From Bacteriovorax stolpii (GTDB lineage Bacteria > Bdellovibrionota > Bacteriovoracia > Bacteriovoracales > Bacteriovoracaceae), in the NCBI GenBank assembly GCA_945890905.1, contig CAMDDI010000208.1, positions 1 through 5,836 on the forward strand: a DNA stretch of 5,836 nucleotides. The letters run 5' to 3'. The notes below the pieces were generated by a model. The model worked only from the letters and a program-made list of their open reading frames with translations, had not been told where the DNA came from and made no database searches. Below are positions 4,376-5,836 of the stretch, piece after piece (the stretch's first letter is position 1; each line of letters opens with the position of its first letter). The position numbers were made by a program, and so were the translations under genes.

Positions 4376-5836
4376 ATGAGAATTGTTACTCAGTCTGAAA
4401 TGAAAGAAATTGAAAAGTTGGCCCAAGCAAAATTTCATTTTCCCGAAAAGCTTATCATTGAAAATGTGGCCCTCTTAAGTGCTCGTGCTATTGTGAATAA
4501 ATTGGGCGAAGAGATAAGCGTAGGTGAACTTATTTTTCTCATCGGTCGAGGAAATAATGGTGGCACTGGTTTGGCCATTGCCCGCCATATGGCCAGCATG
4601 GGGTTTGAATCCCGCGCGTTTCTTCTCTTCGATGAAAAAGACCAATCTGTAGAAGTGAAGGAGCAACTTAAAATTGCTCAAAACTATGGAGTTCGCACGA
4701 CTCATCTGGATGATCTGGCCCCACTTGAAGCCTACTTCCAGCAAAATTCCTCTCCTAAAATTATCATCGATGCCATTTTTGGAACGGGAGTACGACTTCC
4801 ACTTTCTAATTTTTTATATGACGTGATTCATTTTATTAATGAGGCCCGGGCCTACACCATCTCCCTAGATATCCCTACGGGTATTGAAGGGGATTCAGGA
4901 CTCATTCAAGGTAATGCCATTGTGGCCAATCTCACTTTAGCAGTAGGCTTTCCGAAACTTGGGTATTACCAAGCTGATGGTCCAAGATTAGTAGGAGAGA
5001 TTGAAATCATCCCAACAGGAATTCCCCATGATCTTGTGATCAAAGGCGGGGATAAGTTTCTCATTGATCAAGATTTGAAAAATGATCTTCCACCAGCGCG
5101 AAATAAATTTGGTGATAAAAAGCTTTTTGGGCATACTCTCGTTGTGGGTGGATCTCATGGTCTTACCGGCGCACTTGTCATGACCAGTACGGCCGCGCTG
5201 AAAGTTGGCGCTGGTCTTGTGACGGCCAGCACTTGGGAGCCGCAGTACCAAGAATTTATCTCAAGACTCATTCCTGAAATCATGACGGGATATGTGCCTA
5301 ATGATCAGACTAAATGGGCGAGCCTTTTAAAAGATTTGGACAAATATGATTCAATTGTCATAGGCCCGGGCCTTGCCCGCTCAAACCGCGCCAGAATGCT
5401 TGTTTTGGAAATTTTGAATAATTTTTCAGGTCCAGTGGTGCTTGATGCTGATGCCATTAACGTTTTAAGTCTCAAAGAAGATGCCCAGTTGTTTAGTATG
5501 AGAAGTGCTCCAACTCTTCTCACGCCTCATTTTGGTGAATTTGCACGCTTCTCTGGACTGGCCTTAGAAGAAGTCAACAAGGCCCCGTACTTTCATTTAA
5601 AAGAAGTTATTGAAAGAATTAACTGTACGGTGATTCTCAAAGGACCCTGTACTTACCTCGGCTTTCCCAATGGAAAAACTTTTTTTAATTTTTCACCCAA
5701 TGATGGAATGGCCACTGGTGGTGTAGGAGATGTGCTTGCAGGAATTTTAGGCGGCCTGATTGGGCAAGAAGCGAATTTAAAAAAGCGCGATTCTCTCTAT
5801 AACATTTATGAAAATCTAAATCGCACTATTCTTTTG
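4376..5836 (+). CDS. nnr: Bifunctional NAD(P)HX epimerase/dehydratase (Nnr), 3' end outside the window
   Basis: Two fused domains repair hydrated NADH and NADPH: the N-terminal one epimerises R-NAD(P)HX to S, and the C-terminal one dehydrates S-NAD(P)HX using ADP or ATP. The frame is open for 487 codons to the right edge, with no stop seen. Epimerase domain (about 1-215): MRIVTQSEMKEIEKLA start, IIEN (27-30), GRGNNGGTGLAIARH (57-71), DAIFGTG (132-138) and LDIPTGIEGDSG (164-175). Dehydratase domain (from about 235): FGHTLVVGGSHGLTGA (251-266), VGAGLVT (277-283), IGPGL (329-333), VVLDADAINVL (354-364), LTPHFGEFARFSG (382-394), LKGPCT (421-426) and GMATGGVGDVLAGILGGL (444-461) with the expected catalytic Asp452. 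Oddities are Thr64, where the phosphate loop normally reads NGGDG, and Val450, where Ser or Thr is common. The ATG lies 2 bases after the pdxJ stop, with AAAGG (4365-4369) 6 bases upstream. The family call is firm; whether the epimerase half is active is less certain. Confidence 0.95.
   Translation, partial: MRIVTQSEMKEIEKLAQAKFHFPEKLIIENVALLSARAIVNKLGEEISVGELIFLIGRGNNGGTGLAIARHMASMGFESRAFLLFDEKDQSVEVKEQLKIAQNYGVRTTHLDDLAPLEAYFQQNSSPKIIIDAIFGTGVRLPLSNFLYDVIHFINEARAYTISLDIPTGIEGDSGLIQGNAIVANLTLAVGFPKLGYYQADGPRLVGEIEIIPTGIPHDLVIKGGDKFLIDQDLKNDLPPARNKFGDKKLFGHTLVVGGSHGLTGALVMTSTAALKVGAGLVTASTWEPQYQEFISRLIPEIMTGYVPNDQTKWASLLKDLDKYDSIVIGPGLARSNRARMLVLEILNNFSGPVVLDADAINVLSLKEDAQLFSMRSAPTLLTPHFGEFARFSGLALEEVNKAPYFHLKEVIERINCTVILKGPCTYLGFPNGKTFFNFSPNDGMATGGVGDVLAGILGGLIGQEANLKKRDSLYNIYENLNRTILL
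4842..4853. repeat. 12-bp palindrome, copy 1, in nnr
   Basis: AGGCCCGGGCCT is a perfect palindrome spanning the Glu156-Tyr160 codons (GAG GCC CGG GCC TAC). An identical copy lies 520 bases downstream (5362-5373) in a different codon phase. Confidence 0.9.
5362..5373. repeat. 12-bp palindrome, copy 2, in nnr
   Basis: AGGCCCGGGCCT is identical to the copy at 4842-4853 but is read as ATA GGC CCG GGC CTT, encoding the conserved IGPGL motif. Because the codon phase differs, shared protein sequence cannot explain the identity. Confidence 0.9.

Noticed and set aside
4475..4744. 89-residue open frame on the minus strand inside nnr
   Set aside because: It lies fully antisense to clearly conserved epimerase-domain coding sequence, with no ribosome-binding site or recognisable protein features. 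The same applies to the minus-strand frames at 4988-5251 and 5305-5523.
5117..5128. 12-bp palindrome AAAAAGCTTTTT in nnr
   Set aside because: It is perfect but low in complexity, encoding Lys-Lys-Leu-Phe in a moderately AT-rich genome; chance is a sufficient explanation.
1..5836. CRISPR arrays, tRNA or rRNA genes, insertion sequences, phage or defence genes
   Set aside because: Searched for by eye on both strands. No repeat-spacer pattern, tRNA-like cloverleaf, transposase motif or accessory gene is seen; coding density and gene style are uniform throughout.

Overview
The window is a stretch of ordinary core chromosome from a Gram-negative bacterium of moderate GC content (roughly 43-45% by eye). 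It carries the tail of one regulator gene, a terminator, and then five same-strand genes that look like one operon: cdaA - cdaR - glmM - pdxJ - nnr. The cdaA-cdaR-glmM core is widespread. The continuation into pdxJ and nnr, together with a sigma-54-type regulator next door, resembles the arrangement in lineages formerly called Deltaproteobacteria. Bdellovibrionota (Bdellovibrio/Bacteriovorax-like) is my best guess from protein style and base composition, but this is inference and no marker gene is present.

Layout. Positions 1-368 hold the C-terminal end of an NtrC-family activator with a Fis-type helix-turn-helix. A hairpin at 381-411 followed by a long pyrimidine tract terminates it. The operon starts at 481 with cdaA, which uses a TTG start set by a GAGG ribosome-binding site. 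cdaR overlaps cdaA by the 4 bases ATGA. A 43-base gap before glmM holds a 12-pair imperfect hairpin and a promoter-like TTGTGA/TATAGT pair. pdxJ follows glmM after 8 bases, with its ribosome-binding site lying over the glmM stop codon. nnr follows pdxJ after 2 bases and runs off the right edge, open for 487 codons. There is no gene-free stretch longer than about 110 bases.

How the genes fit together. CdaA makes cyclic di-AMP at the membrane. CdaR is its membrane-anchored YbbR-domain partner. GlmM makes glucosamine-1-phosphate for peptidoglycan and LPS precursors, and is known in Firmicutes to bind and inhibit CdaA. PdxJ closes the pyridoxine-phosphate ring in vitamin B6 synthesis, and Nnr repairs damaged NAD(P)H hydrates. 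The first three form a recognised envelope-homeostasis unit; the last two are metabolic housekeeping genes that share the transcript.

No undescribed gene system is visible: every gene belongs to a known family. The items worth a second look lie below gene level. They are two overlapping perfect palindromes over the catalytic DGA codons of cdaA, one 12-base palindrome present twice in nnr in different reading frames, a very strong preference for GCC alanine codons after codons ending in G, the cdaR-glmM hairpin/promoter region, and a substitution in the Nnr epimerase loop (NNGGTG instead of NNGGDG).
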